Source: Amycolatopsis vastitatis (GTDB lineage Bacteria; Actinomycetota; Actinomycetes; Mycobacteriales; Pseudonocardiaceae). Taken from it: DNA of 64,000 nucleotides. A program made the translations under genes and the position numbers. The stretch covers positions 310,001 to 374,000 of the forward strand of contig NZ_NMUL01000012.1 in assembly GCF_002234595.1 (NCBI RefSeq). The letters run 5' to 3'. The notes beneath the pieces are model-generated. The model saw only the letters and a list, made by a program, of their open reading frames with translations, ran no database searches and was not told the origin of the DNA. Shown piece by piece: positions 32,951 through 41,144 of this stretch. Within the stretch, counting starts at the first letter, position 1; each line of letters opens with the position of its first letter.

Positions 32951-33691
32951 TTGGATTTCGACTTCCTGGCGTTCGAGGGCCCGCTGGCGCAACGCGGCAT
33001 CGGGGTGATCGCCCCCTTCGACCTCGCGCTGGAGCGCGAGCTCTGGCGCTGGGTGCCGATGGAGGTGTCCCTCCACCTCGCCCGCACGCCCTACGAGCCC
33101 GTGCCGGTCAGCATGGAGATGGCCCGCCTCGTCAGCGACAGCCACCACCTGGCCGGCGCCACCCGCGACGTGCTGCACGTCGAGCCCGAGGTCGTCGCCT
33201 ACCTCTGCACGTCGGGCAGCTTCGTCAACGGCGTCGACTACGAGCGTTCGCTGACCAAGGCGATCTGCGACGCCGGCGCGCCGGACGCCGTCACCACCTC
33301 GGGCGCACTGGCCGAAGTGCTGACCCAGCTCGACCTCCACCGCGTCTCGGTGCTCACGCCGTACGACGCCGACCTCACCGGCGCCCTGCACGACTTCCTC
33401 GCCGAACTCGGCGTCGAGACCGTGTCCAGCGACCACCTCGGGCTGGGCGGCGGCATCTGGAAGGTGAGCTACCGGACCATCGCCGAGCGCATCCTCGCCG
33501 CCGATCACGGCGACGCCGAAGCGATCTTCGTCAGCTGCACCAACCTGCCCACCTACGACCTGATCGAGCCGCTGGAAGCCGCCCTCGGCAAGCCCGTGCT
33601 CACTGCCAACCAGCTGACCATGTGGGCATGCCTGCGCCGGATGAACCTCCCCATCGTCGGACCCGGGAGGTGGCTTCGTGACGTGTCGTGA
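32951..33691 (+). CDS. Maleate isomerase/Asp-Glu racemase superfamily protein 1
   Basis: 246 aa with a duplicated Rossmann-like fold. Both active-site cysteines of maleate cis-trans isomerases are present: C86 in CTSGSF and C196 in SCTNLPTYD (compare Cys76 and Cys194 of the Nocardia farcinica enzyme). It could therefore isomerise a cis-dicarboxylate or racemise an amino acid. Start: TTG at 32951, with GGAGG-like GGAGGCTGAGCC before it. Its operator and strong promoter are directly upstream. A paralogue follows after 60 bp. Confidence 0.82.
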   Translation: MDFDFLAFEGPLAQRGIGVIAPFDLALERELWRWVPMEVSLHLARTPYEPVPVSMEMARLVSDSHHLAGATRDVLHVEPEVVAYLCTSGSFVNGVDYERSLTKAICDAGAPDAVTTSGALAEVLTQLDLHRVSVLTPYDADLTGALHDFLAELGVETVSSDHLGLGGGIWKVSYRTIAERILAADHGDAEAIFVSCTNLPTYDLIEPLEAALGKPVLTANQLTMWACLRRMNLPIVGPGRWLRDVS

Positions 33692-33718
33692 AGGTTTTCC
33701 TTGACCGCCCCTCTAGGG

Positions 33719-33728
33719 TTGTCGACAA
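33719..33728. promoter_or_regulatory. GntR operator site 2, TTGTCGACAA
   Basis: A perfect 10-bp palindrome between the two isomerase-like genes, 23 bp before the GTG of the second. A -10-like TAGGGT (33714-33719) abuts it. Same word as sites 1 and 3. Confidence 0.65.
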
Positions 33729-33751
33729 TTTGCGTCCCCTCCGGAGGTTCC

Positions 33752-34498
33752 GTGACCACCATCGGTTTCATCTACCCCGACCACGCGGCCGAAGACGACT
33801 ACCCGCTGGCCGAGCAGCTGCTCGGCGGCGCGGCCGTCGACGAGGGCGACATCCGGCTGGCCGTCGAGCACATCTACGGCACCGACAAGCACGCGGTGGC
33901 CGAGCTGCTGGACCTCGGCAGCGAGGCCCGGCTCGCCGACGGTGCCGCCCTCCTCGCGAAGCACGAGCCCGCCGCGGTCATCTGGGCGTGCACCAGCGGC
34001 AGCTTCGTCTACGGCTGGGACGGCGCCCGCGATCAGGCCGACCGCCTCGCCGCCGTCGCCGGGGTCCCGGCCTCCAGTACCTCCTTCGCGTTCGTGCACG
34101 CCGCGCGTGCCATGGACATCAAGCGGGTCGCCGTCGCCGCCAGCTACCCGGACGACATCGCCCGGCTGTTCGCGGACTTCCTCGGGGCCGGCGACATCGA
34201 AGTCGTCTCGATGGCCAGCGCCGACATCGTCACGGCCGCCGAGGTCGGCGCGATGAGCCCGGATGCCGTCGTCGAACTCGCCGTGAGCCACGACCACCCG
34301 GACGCCGAAGCCGTCCTCGTGCCGGACACCGCCATGCGCACCCTCGGCGAGATCAACGCCGTCGAAGCCGCGCTCGGCAAGCCCGTGCTGACCGCCAACC
34401 AGGTCACGGTCTGGGAGGGCCTGCGCCTGACCGGGCAGCACCGGCTCGTCCGCTCGCTCGGCGCGCTCTTCCGGCCCCTGCCGGACGGGAGAGCCTGA
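33752..34498 (+). CDS. Maleate isomerase/Asp-Glu racemase superfamily protein 2
   Basis: 248 aa paralogue of the preceding protein, with the same ends (CTSGSFVYGWD, and EAALGKPVLTANQVTVW near the C-terminus). The first cysteine is kept (C80 in ACTSGSF), but the second active-site position reads VPDTAMRT, with Asp192 where the partner has SCT. A one-cysteine enzyme would not follow the normal two-cysteine racemase/isomerase mechanism; it might be a decarboxylase-like enzyme or a partner subunit. GTG start at 33752 after CCGGAGG. The stop is 1 nt before the GntR start. Confidence 0.82.
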   Translation: MTTIGFIYPDHAAEDDYPLAEQLLGGAAVDEGDIRLAVEHIYGTDKHAVAELLDLGSEARLADGAALLAKHEPAAVIWACTSGSFVYGWDGARDQADRLAAVAGVPASSTSFAFVHAARAMDIKRVAVAASYPDDIARLFADFLGAGDIEVVSMASADIVTAAEVGAMSPDAVVELAVSHDHPDAEAVLVPDTAMRTLGEINAVEAALGKPVLTANQVTVWEGLRLTGQHRLVRSLGALFRPLPDGRA

Positions 34499-34499
34499 G

Positions 34500-35219
34500 A
34501 TGGCCCTGCCACCGGGCACGCTGCCCGAGATCGAACCGGTGAGCCGCGAATCGACGGCCGCCGTCATCGCGCGCCAGCTGCGCGACGCGATCATGACCGG
34601 CGCCCTCCCGCCCGGCACCCAGCTCGGCGAAACCGAGCTGGCTTCACGGTTCCAGGTGTCACGGGGGCCGCTCCGGGAAGCCATGCAGCATCTGGTCTCC
34701 GAGGGGCTCCTGCGCAGTGAACGGCACCGCGGGCTGTTCGTGATCGACCTCGAGCCCGGCGACGTCTACGACATCTATGCAGCTCGCTCGGCGATCGAAC
34801 GCGCCGCCATGCTCCGCGCCCTGCGCAGCGGGGACCGCGACCGGATCGCCGACCTGCTCGAACGCACCGTCGCCGAGATGGCGACCGCCGCAAGCGAAGA
34901 CGACCCGAATGCGCTCTCCACCGCGGACCTCAAGTTCCACGAGGCCCTCATCAACGCCTCCGGCAGCAAGCGGCTCGTCCGGATGGCCCGGACGCTCCTC
35001 ATCGAGACCCGGATGTGCCTGACCGCGCTGCAGAGTACGTACCAGCGGGTCGAGGAACGCGTGGAAGAGCACACGAAGCTCATCCAGGCGCTGCGGGACG
35101 GCGACGAAGAGACGGCGCTGGCGCTCCTGGAGGCTCACATGGAGGACGCCGTGCAGCGGCTTGCGCCGGGCACCAGCCTCCGGGGCGGGCACGCCCCGCC
35201 GGTGCCGGGAAACGCGTGA
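34500..35219 (+). CDS. GntR-family regulator with FCD domain (regulon controller)
   Basis: 239 aa. The winged HTH is at about residues 17-80 (AVIARQLRDAIMTGALPPGTQLGE, then FQVSRGPLREAMQHLVSEGLL). The FCD domain has the full metal site: Asp and His in DLKFHEAL, His in EEHTKLIQAL and His in LEAHMEDAV, so it binds a metal and probably an organic acid. It lies directly behind isomerase-like gene 2 (1-nt gap). The three TTGTC(A/G)ACAA palindromes around it are its most likely sites. Confidence 0.9.
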   Translation: MALPPGTLPEIEPVSRESTAAVIARQLRDAIMTGALPPGTQLGETELASRFQVSRGPLREAMQHLVSEGLLRSERHRGLFVIDLEPGDVYDIYAARSAIERAAMLRALRSGDRDRIADLLERTVAEMATAASEDDPNALSTADLKFHEALINASGSKRLVRMARTLLIETRMCLTALQSTYQRVEERVEEHTKLIQALRDGDEETALALLEAHMEDAVQRLAPGTSLRGGHAPPVPGNA

Positions 35220-35229
35220 CCGAAGCGCC

Positions 35230-35355
35230 GTCACGCTTGACCGGAAAGCCGACACGCGTGTTCTCAGGGTCGACACGCGGACCCGGACGGCCGGTTCGCG
35301 GACCACGAACGACGACACACGGGCATGGACGGCCGGCACGGGCTCCGGGAAGCAG
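35230..35355. repeat. Degenerate tandem repeat, six 21-bp units
   Basis: Units start at 35230, 35251, 35272, 35293, 35314 and 35335. They open with GTCACGC, GACACGC, GACACGC, GGTTCGC, GACACAC and GGCACGG, exactly 21 bp apart, and several end GGCC. The array lies between the GntR gene and the convergent DUF4262 gene, the same kind of place as the 11764-11847 array. Confidence 0.72.
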
Positions 35356-35379
35356 TTGACCGGCACGGCGCATGGGCAT

Positions 35380-35850
35380 TTAGCGGCCACGGCGCACCCC
35401 CAGCACCGGCTGGCCGCCTTCGCCGTCGCGGAAGTCGGACGACCACGGCCAGCGACCCTGGTCGTCCGCGTGGACCAGTTGCAGCGCACGGATTTCCGGG
35501 CCGAACAGCGCGACCGCGAACACCAGGTGCGCCGACGGTTCCGCGAGCGCGACGACCTCGACCAGCGGGCCGCCCCGCAGCAGGATGCGTTCGCCCGGCG
35601 AAGGTGGCGACGCGTGCAGGGAGTGTTCGGCCATGCCGTTGAGCAGGTCGCCCGCCGCGCGCATCGGCAAGCCCGTCACGACCAGCTCCGGCAGGCCGAA
35701 CCCGCTGAGCCCGATCGTGTAGGCCCACGGCGGGTACAGGCCTGATCTTTCCACTCCCTGCACGAGCCAGCCCCGGTCGGCCACGCCTTCCCGGAGCAGC
35801 ATCAGGTATTCGGACTGTGGCCGGTCCGGGTTGTCACACTGCCAGCACAT
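35380..35850 (-). CDS. DUF4262-family protein
   Basis: 156 aa. It starts MCWQCDNP with a CxxC pair, then has GWLVQGVERSGLYPPWAYTIGLSGFGLPELVVTGL, the conserved core of DUF4262, and a C-terminal FRDGEGGQPVLGV. Function is unknown; the family is scattered in actinobacteria. It is the only gene in the 30.4-40.3 kb stretch with no metabolic link to its neighbours, it has no TTGTCNACAA site, and its 3' side borders the 21-bp repeat array. It may be a later insertion (inference). Confidence 0.75.
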   Translation of the reverse strand: MCWQCDNPDRPQSEYLMLLREGVADRGWLVQGVERSGLYPPWAYTIGLSGFGLPELVVTGLPMRAAGDLLNGMAEHSLHASPPSPGERILLRGGPLVEVVALAEPSAHLVFAVALFGPEIRALQLVHADDQGRWPWSSDFRDGEGGQPVLGVRRGR

Positions 35851-35910
35851 CGGTGTCTCCTCCCCCTCGGTGGGCTCGTGGCCACCGTGCCGGAGGGCAC
35901 CGACAAAAAC

Positions 35911-36969
35911 TCAGCCCAGCGCTTCGGCCACCGCCGTGCCGAGCCGTTCTGTGGTATCCGTGCCGCCGAGGTCCGGGGTGCGCACGCGGCCCTCGTCGAG
36001 CACGCGGTCCACCGCGGTCCGGATCGCTTGCGCGGCAACGGTTTCACCCAGGTGTTCGACCAGCATCGCGGCCGCCAGGATCTGCGCCACGGGGTTCGCG
36101 ATCCCTTGCCCCGCGATGTCCGGAGCGCTCCCGTGGACCGCCTCGAACATGGACGGGAATTCACCCGATGGGTTGATGTTGCCGGACGGTGCCATGCCGA
36201 GGCCGCCGGTGATCGCGGCCGCGAGGTCGCTCAAGATGTCGCCGAAGAGGTTCGACGCCACGACGACGTCGAGCCGGTCCGGCGCCTGGACCATCCGCGC
36301 GGCCAAGGCATCCACGTGCATCTGTTCACTGTGGACGTCCGGGAACTCCGCCGCGACCTCGGCGAAGATCTCGTCCCAGAACGGCATCGAGTGGATCAGG
36401 CCGTTGGACTTCGTCGCCGAGCAGACGCGGGAAGACCGCGTGCGGGCCAGTTCGAACGCGTACCGGATGATCCGGGTGACGCCGACGCGCGTGAAAACCG
36501 ACTCCTGCAGCACGAATTCGTCGGGCCGGCCGGCGTTGTGCCGTCCGCCGATCGCCGAGTACTCCCCTTCGGAGTTCTCGCGGACGATGACCAGCTCCAG
36601 CTCCTCGGCCTTCCGCCCGGCCAGCACGGACGTCGTGCCGGGCAGCAGCCGCACCGGGCGCAGGTTGACGTACTGCTGGAACGCGCGCCGCAGCGGGATC
36701 AGCAGGCCCCACAGGGAAACGTGGTCGGGCACGCCGGGAAAGCCGACCGCGCCGAGCAGGATCCCGTCGAACGCCGAGAGCCGCTCGACACCGTCGTCCG
36801 GCATCATCGAGCCGAGCCGGGCGTACCGCTCACAGCTCCAGTCGAATTCCGTCCACTCCAAGGAGAAGCCGAAGAGGACGGCCGCCCGGTCGAGGACCTT
36901 GCGGGCCTCGACCGTGACGTCCACGCCGATCCCGTCGCCCGGGACGCTCGCCAAGCGGTAGGCCGTCAC
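35911..36969 (-). CDS. Tartrate/isopropylmalate-type dehydrogenase
   Basis: 352 aa beta-decarboxylating dehydrogenase. It has PGDGIGVDVTVEA at the start, VRENSEGEYSAIGGR (Tyr of the active site), KSNGLIHSMPFWDE with the catalytic lysine, and the metal-aspartate segment NLFGDILSDLAAAITGGLGMAPSGNI, followed by EAVHGSAPDIAGQ. The pattern is closest to tartrate/D-malate dehydrogenases (KSNG, MPFWDE) rather than LeuB. It oxidises, and may decarboxylate, a 2-hydroxy-dicarboxylate. GTG start at 36969 overlaps the semialdehyde dehydrogenase stop. Confidence 0.87.
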   Translation of the reverse strand: MTAYRLASVPGDGIGVDVTVEARKVLDRAAVLFGFSLEWTEFDWSCERYARLGSMMPDDGVERLSAFDGILLGAVGFPGVPDHVSLWGLLIPLRRAFQQYVNLRPVRLLPGTTSVLAGRKAEELELVIVRENSEGEYSAIGGRHNAGRPDEFVLQESVFTRVGVTRIIRYAFELARTRSSRVCSATKSNGLIHSMPFWDEIFAEVAAEFPDVHSEQMHVDALAARMVQAPDRLDVVVASNLFGDILSDLAAAITGGLGMAPSGNINPSGEFPSMFEAVHGSAPDIAGQGIANPVAQILAAAMLVEHLGETVAAQAIRTAVDRVLDEGRVRTPDLGGTDTTERLGTAVAEALG

Positions 36970-38429
36970 AGGGCCACCGCGATGTACTTGGTCTCCAGGA
37001 ACTCCTCGATGCCGACCGAGCCGCCTTCGCGGCCGAGCCCGGACTGCTTGATCCCGCCGAACGGCGCCGCCGGGTTCGACACGATGCCCTGGTTGAGGCC
37101 GATCATGCCGGCTTCGAGGGCCTCCGAGACGCGCAGCGCGCACTTGAGATCGCTGGTGTAGACGTAGGAAACGAGCCCGAATTCGGTGTCGTTGGCCTTC
37201 GTCACCGCCTCTTCCTCGGTGTCGAACGGCGTGATCGGGGCGACCGGCCCGAAGATCTCCTCGTGCGTCAACCGCGCCTCCTGCGGGACGTCGGTGAGCA
37301 CGGTGGCCTGGTAGAAGTGGCCGGGGCCGTCGACACCCGAACCGCCGGTGAGCACCTTCGCGCCGCGGTCGGTGGCGTCCTTGACCAGCTCGGTCACCTT
37401 GTCCACGGCGTTCTGGTCGATCAGCGGGCCGACCACGACGTCCTTCTCGGTGCCACGGCCCATCGGCAGGGCCTGCATGCGCTCGGTCAGCCGCCGCGCG
37501 AACTCCTCGACGACGCCGCGCTGCACGTAGAACCGGTTCGCCGCGGTGCACGCCTCGCCGATGTTGCGCATCTTCGCCTGCATCGCGCCTTCGACGGCCG
37601 CGTCCATGTCGGCGTCGGCGAAGACCAGGAACGGCGCGTTGCCGCCCAGCTCCATCGACGTCCGCAGGACCTTGTCTGCGCACTGTTCGAGCAGCTTCCG
37701 GCCGACGCCTGTCGAGCCGGTGAAGGAGAGCTTGCGGGCCCGGCCGTCGCGGATCAGCGGCTCCATCACTCCGCCGGAGTCGCTGGTCGTGACGACGTTG
37801 AGCACGCCTTCCGGCAGACCCGCCTCGGCGAGGATGCCCGCCAGAGCCAGCATCGACAGCGGCGTCTGCGCGGCCGGCTTGATCACCATCGTGCAGCCGG
37901 CGGCGACCGCCGGGCCGATCTTGCGCGTACCCATCGCCATCGGGAAGTTCCACGGCGTGATCAGGATCGTCGGTCCCACGGGCTGCTTCGTGATCAGGAA
38001 CCGGCCCGTGCCGTTCGGGGCGGTCGCGTAGCCGCCGTCGATGCGGACGGCCTCCTCGGCGAACCAGCGGAAGAACTCGGCGGCGTAGGCGATTTCGCCC
38101 TTCGACTCGGCGAGCGGCTTGCCCATCTCCAGGGTCATCAGCAGAGCCAGCTCGTCCTGGCGCCGCATCAGCAGCTCGAAGGCGCGGCGCAGGATTTCGC
38201 CGCGCTCGCGGGGCGCCATCTTGGCGAAATCGGCCTGCGCAGCGACGGCGGCGTCCAGTGCCGCGACGCCGTCCGACGGTGAGGCGTCGGCGACGTGGCA
38301 CAGCTCGTTGCCGGTGGCCGGGTCGACCACCGGGAGGGTCTTCCCGTCCTGGGCGGCGACCCACTTGCCGCCGATGAACAGTTCCTTGCCGACCGCCTCG
38401 ACGACGCCGGACTCGGTGCTCGCGCTCAT
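36966..38429 (-). CDS. Succinate-semialdehyde-type aldehyde dehydrogenase
   Basis: 487 aa ALDH superfamily member close to GabD. It has LFIGGKWVAAQDGKTLPVVDPATG at the N-terminus, ITPWNFPMAMGTRKIGPAVAAGC, the catalytic Glu in SMELGGNAPFLVF and the nucleophile Cys in NIGEACTAANRF. The C-terminal PFGGIKQSGLGREGG is typical of SSADH. It would oxidise the semialdehyde made by the divergent aminotransferase. ATG at 38429; operator site 3 lies 46 bp upstream. It overlaps the next gene by 4 bp. Confidence 0.9.
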   Translation of the reverse strand: MSASTESGVVEAVGKELFIGGKWVAAQDGKTLPVVDPATGNELCHVADASPSDGVAALDAAVAAQADFAKMAPRERGEILRRAFELLMRRQDELALLMTLEMGKPLAESKGEIAYAAEFFRWFAEEAVRIDGGYATAPNGTGRFLITKQPVGPTILITPWNFPMAMGTRKIGPAVAAGCTMVIKPAAQTPLSMLALAGILAEAGLPEGVLNVVTTSDSGGVMEPLIRDGRARKLSFTGSTGVGRKLLEQCADKVLRTSMELGGNAPFLVFADADMDAAVEGAMQAKMRNIGEACTAANRFYVQRGVVEEFARRLTERMQALPMGRGTEKDVVVGPLIDQNAVDKVTELVKDATDRGAKVLTGGSGVDGPGHFYQATVLTDVPQEARLTHEEIFGPVAPITPFDTEEEAVTKANDTEFGLVSYVYTSDLKCALRVSEALEAGMIGLNQGIVSNPAAPFGGIKQSGLGREGGSVGIEEFLETKYIAVAL

Positions 38430-38474
38430 CCCGACTTGCTCCTCACGTGTTGTCCCGAGGGCCATGCTATGGAT

Positions 38475-38492
38475 ATTGTCAACAATCGACAA
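38475..38492. promoter_or_regulatory. GntR operator site 3, ATTGTCAACAAT plus extra half-site
   Basis: ATTGTCAACAAT (38475-38486) repeats 12 bases of site 1 and is followed at once by a third half-site GACAA (38488-38492). It lies between the divergent semialdehyde dehydrogenase and aminotransferase genes. A possible rightward promoter TTGTCC-N16-GATATT (38450-38477) ends within the site. Confidence 0.68.
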
Positions 38493-38519
38493 CCCGCTCA
38501 GACGACCGAGGAGCACGCT

Positions 38520-39776
38520 GTGGCCCAGCTCTCTCCGCTGCTCAAGCAGGCAACGCCCGTCGTGGTCGACCACGGTGAAGGGGTTTACCTCTACGACGTC
38601 GAGGGCAAACGCCACCTCGACTTCACCGCCGGCATCGGCGTCACGAGCACCGGGCACTGCCACCCGCACGTCGTGCGGGCCGCGCAGGAGCAGATCGGCA
38701 AGCTCGTCCACGGCCAGTACACGACGGTCATGCACAAGCCGCTCCTCGAGCTGACCGAGCGGCTCGGCGAGGTCCTGCCGAGCGGGCTCGACTCGCTCTT
38801 CTACGCGAACTCGGGCAGCGAAGCCGTCGAAGCGGCGTTGCGGCTTTCGCGGCAGGCGACGAAACGCCCGAACGTCATCGTCTTCCAAGGCGGCTTCCAC
38901 GGCCGGACGGTCGCAGCGGCGACGATGACGACGTCCGGGACGCGGTTCAGTGCCGGCATCGGCCCGCTGATTGCGGGCGTGCACGTCGCGCCGTTCCCGT
39001 ACGCCTACCACTACGGCTGGGACGAGCAGACCGCGACGAAGTTCGCGCTGCGCGAGCTCGACTACCTGTTCCAGACCGTCAGCGCACCGAACGAGACCGC
39101 CGCGATGTTCGTCGAGCCCGTACTGGGCGAAGGCGGGTACGTGCCGGCGAACACCGAGTTCATGGCCGGGCTGCGCGAGCGCGCCGACCGGCACGGCATC
39201 CTGCTCGTGGTCGACGAGATCCAGACGGGTTTCGGCCGCACCGGGAAGTTCTGGGGCCACGACCACTTCGACGTCTCGCCGGACATCGTCCTCATCGCGA
39301 AGGGCCTGGCGAGCGGCTTCCCGCTGTCCGGCATCGCCGCTTCGCAGGAACTGATGGCGAAGGCGTTCCCGGGATCGCAGGGCGGGACCTACGGCGGCAA
39401 CGCCGTTTCGTGCGCGGCGGCGATCGCGACGCTCGAGGTCATCCAGCGGGAAAACCTGGTGGAGAACGCCGCCGAACGCGGGCGCCAGCTGCTCGAAGGC
39501 GCGCGAGTCATCGCGGACAAGACGCCGTCGATCGGCGAGGTGCGCGGGCTGGGTCTGCTGGTCGGCTCGGAGTTCACCACCGCCGACGGCGAGCCGGACG
39601 CGGCGACCGCGCAGGCCGCGCAGCAGGCAGCATCGAAGAACGGCCTGCTGCTGCTCACGTGCGGGCCGTACATGAACGTCGTCCGGATGGTGCCGCCGCT
39701 GGTCGTCACCGCCGAGCAGGTCGACGACGCGCTGCGGATCTGGGGCGACGTCGTCGCGTCGGTCACGGGGAGCTGA
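38520..39776 (+). CDS. Class III omega-aminotransferase (GabT-like)
   Basis: 418 aa. It has the standard motifs: YANSGSEAVEAALRLSRQAT (cofactor phosphate), GGFHGRT, VVDEIQTGFGRTG (Asp to PLP nitrogen) and LIAKGLASGFPL (Schiff-base lysine). This is the 4-aminobutyrate/acetylornithine group, acting on an omega-amino acid to give a semialdehyde, which the divergent SSADH could oxidise. The GTG at 38520 with GAGGAG before it is preferred over the longer in-frame reading, which would cross the operator. It is followed after 2 nt by DUF3830. Confidence 0.9.
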   Translation: MAQLSPLLKQATPVVVDHGEGVYLYDVEGKRHLDFTAGIGVTSTGHCHPHVVRAAQEQIGKLVHGQYTTVMHKPLLELTERLGEVLPSGLDSLFYANSGSEAVEAALRLSRQATKRPNVIVFQGGFHGRTVAAATMTTSGTRFSAGIGPLIAGVHVAPFPYAYHYGWDEQTATKFALRELDYLFQTVSAPNETAAMFVEPVLGEGGYVPANTEFMAGLRERADRHGILLVVDEIQTGFGRTGKFWGHDHFDVSPDIVLIAKGLASGFPLSGIAASQELMAKAFPGSQGGTYGGNAVSCAAAIATLEVIQRENLVENAAERGRQLLEGARVIADKTPSIGEVRGLGLLVGSEFTTADGEPDAATAQAAQQAASKNGLLLLTCGPYMNVVRMVPPLVVTAEQVDDALRIWGDVVASVTGS

Positions 39777-39778
39777 GC

Positions 39779-40276
39779 ATGGCCCGGTACATCACGATCA
39801 CCCTCGACAAGCGCGGCGTCGCCTGCCGCGCCCGGCTGCTGGACGACGAAGCACCGCGGACCTGCAAAGCGGTCTGGGACGCCTTGCCGCAGAGCGGTTC
39901 CGCCTACCACGCGAAGTACGCGCGCAACGAGGTCTACACCCTCGTGCCGCCCTTCGCGGAACCCAAGCCGGGGCGCGAGAACCCGACGATCACGCCGATT
40001 CCGGGCGACGTCGTGTACTTCGGCTTCGAAGCCTGGGAGATCGGCAACCCGGCGTACGGCTACGACGAAGACAGCGAAGCGCACAGCGACCAGGGCGCGA
40101 CCGACCTGGCGATCTTCTACGGACGCAACAACCTGCTGATCAACGGCGACGCGGGCTGGGTGCCCGGCAACGTGTTCGCCACGATCGAGGAGGGTCTGGC
40201 CGAGATGACAGCGGCCGCGCAGGACCTCTGGTTGCGGGGTGTCGAGGGCGAGACGCTCTCGTTCGCGCGAGCCTGA
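39779..40276 (+). CDS. DUF3830 (cyclophilin-like fold) protein
   Basis: 165 aa. Family marks are ITITLDKRGVACRARLLDDEAPRTC, then AKYARNEVYTLVPPF, PIPGDVVYFGF, and FYGRNN with the C-terminal GWVPGNVFATI. DUF3830 has a cyclophilin-like beta-barrel and unknown activity, and often lies near hydantoinase or Asp/Glu-racemase genes, as here. The ATG at 39779 is 2 nt after the aminotransferase stop. A strong hairpin ends the unit. Confidence 0.82.
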   Translation: MARYITITLDKRGVACRARLLDDEAPRTCKAVWDALPQSGSAYHAKYARNEVYTLVPPFAEPKPGRENPTITPIPGDVVYFGFEAWEIGNPAYGYDEDSEAHSDQGATDLAIFYGRNNLLINGDAGWVPGNVFATIEEGLAEMTAAAQDLWLRGVEGETLSFARA

Positions 40277-40284
40277 ACGCCCGG

Positions 40285-40323
40285 AACGGGCCCGGCCGCG
40301 GGGAATCCGCGGCCGGGCCGGTT
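40285..40323. terminator. Bidirectional hairpin terminator
   Basis: Two 17-nt arms (40285-40301 and 40307-40323) pair with a single mismatch around a GGAAT loop. They sit between DUF3830 and the convergent aldo/keto reductase; the flanking AA and TT give short A/U ends on both strands. Confidence 0.75.
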
Positions 40324-41144
40324 CACCCGAGCGCGTTCAACCGCTCGAAGTCGTCGTCGGAAAGCACCACGTCCGCTGCGGCACAGTTCTCTTCGAGATG
40401 CGCGATCGACGACGTCCCGGGAATCGGGAGGACGACCGGCGAGCGGCGCAGCAACCAGGCGAGGGACACCTGGGTGGGTGTCGCACCGAGGCCGGCCGCG
40501 ACCTTTCCGAGCACCCCGCCCGCCGTCGCGTGGTCACCCCGCGCGATCGGGAGCCACGGCACGAACGCGATCCCCTCGCGTTCGCAGTAGTCGAGGACGT
40601 CGTCGGACGCGCGGTCGGTCAGGTTGTAGCGGTTCTGCACGCTCGCGATCGGCGCGATGGCCCGCGCTTCGGCCAGTTGCGCGACGCTGACCTCAGACAA
40701 CCCGATCCGCGCGACCTTGCCCTCGTCCCGCAGCCGGGCGAGTGCGCCGACCTGGTCGGCGAGCGGTACCTGCGGGTCGAGCCGGTGCAGCTGCAGCAGG
40801 TCGAGGCGTTCGACGCGCAGGCGCCGCAGCGAAAGTTCCGCCTGCTGGCGGAGGTATTCGGGCCGGCCCAGCGGAACCCACTCGCCGCGGCTCGGACGCG
40901 CGTGCCCGCACTTCGTCGCGATGAGCAGTCCGCGGTACGGGTGCAGCGCGTCAGCGAGCAGTTGCTCGTTCAGCCCCAGGTCATAAGCGTCCGCGGTGTC
41001 GAATAAGGCGACGCCGAGCTCGGCCGCCCGGCGTGCGACCGTCTCGGCGCCGGCTTTCACGTGGTCCCATTCGGTGAGCCGCATGGCGCCGAAACCCAGC
41101 CGCCGCACGGAAAAGCCGTCTTCGAAGGTGTACGTCGTGGTCAT
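40323..41144 (-). CDS. Aldo/keto reductase
   Basis: 273 aa TIM-barrel NADPH oxidoreductase. The tetrad is visible: Asp and Tyr in FDTADAYD, Lys in LIATKCGH and His in LLQLHRLD. The coenzyme region is PIPGTSSIAHLEEN. It resembles the YakC/YajO-type general aldehyde reductases; its substrate is not predictable. The ATG at 41144 starts a well-conserved N-terminus; an extension to 41225 adds 27 unlikely residues through the promoter region. Confidence 0.87.
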   Translation of the reverse strand: MTTTYTFEDGFSVRRLGFGAMRLTEWDHVKAGAETVARRAAELGVALFDTADAYDLGLNEQLLADALHPYRGLLIATKCGHARPSRGEWVPLGRPEYLRQQAELSLRRLRVERLDLLQLHRLDPQVPLADQVGALARLRDEGKVARIGLSEVSVAQLAEARAIAPIASVQNRYNLTDRASDDVLDYCEREGIAFVPWLPIARGDHATAGGVLGKVAAGLGATPTQVSLAWLLRRSPVVLPIPGTSSIAHLEENCAAADVVLSDDDFERLNALG

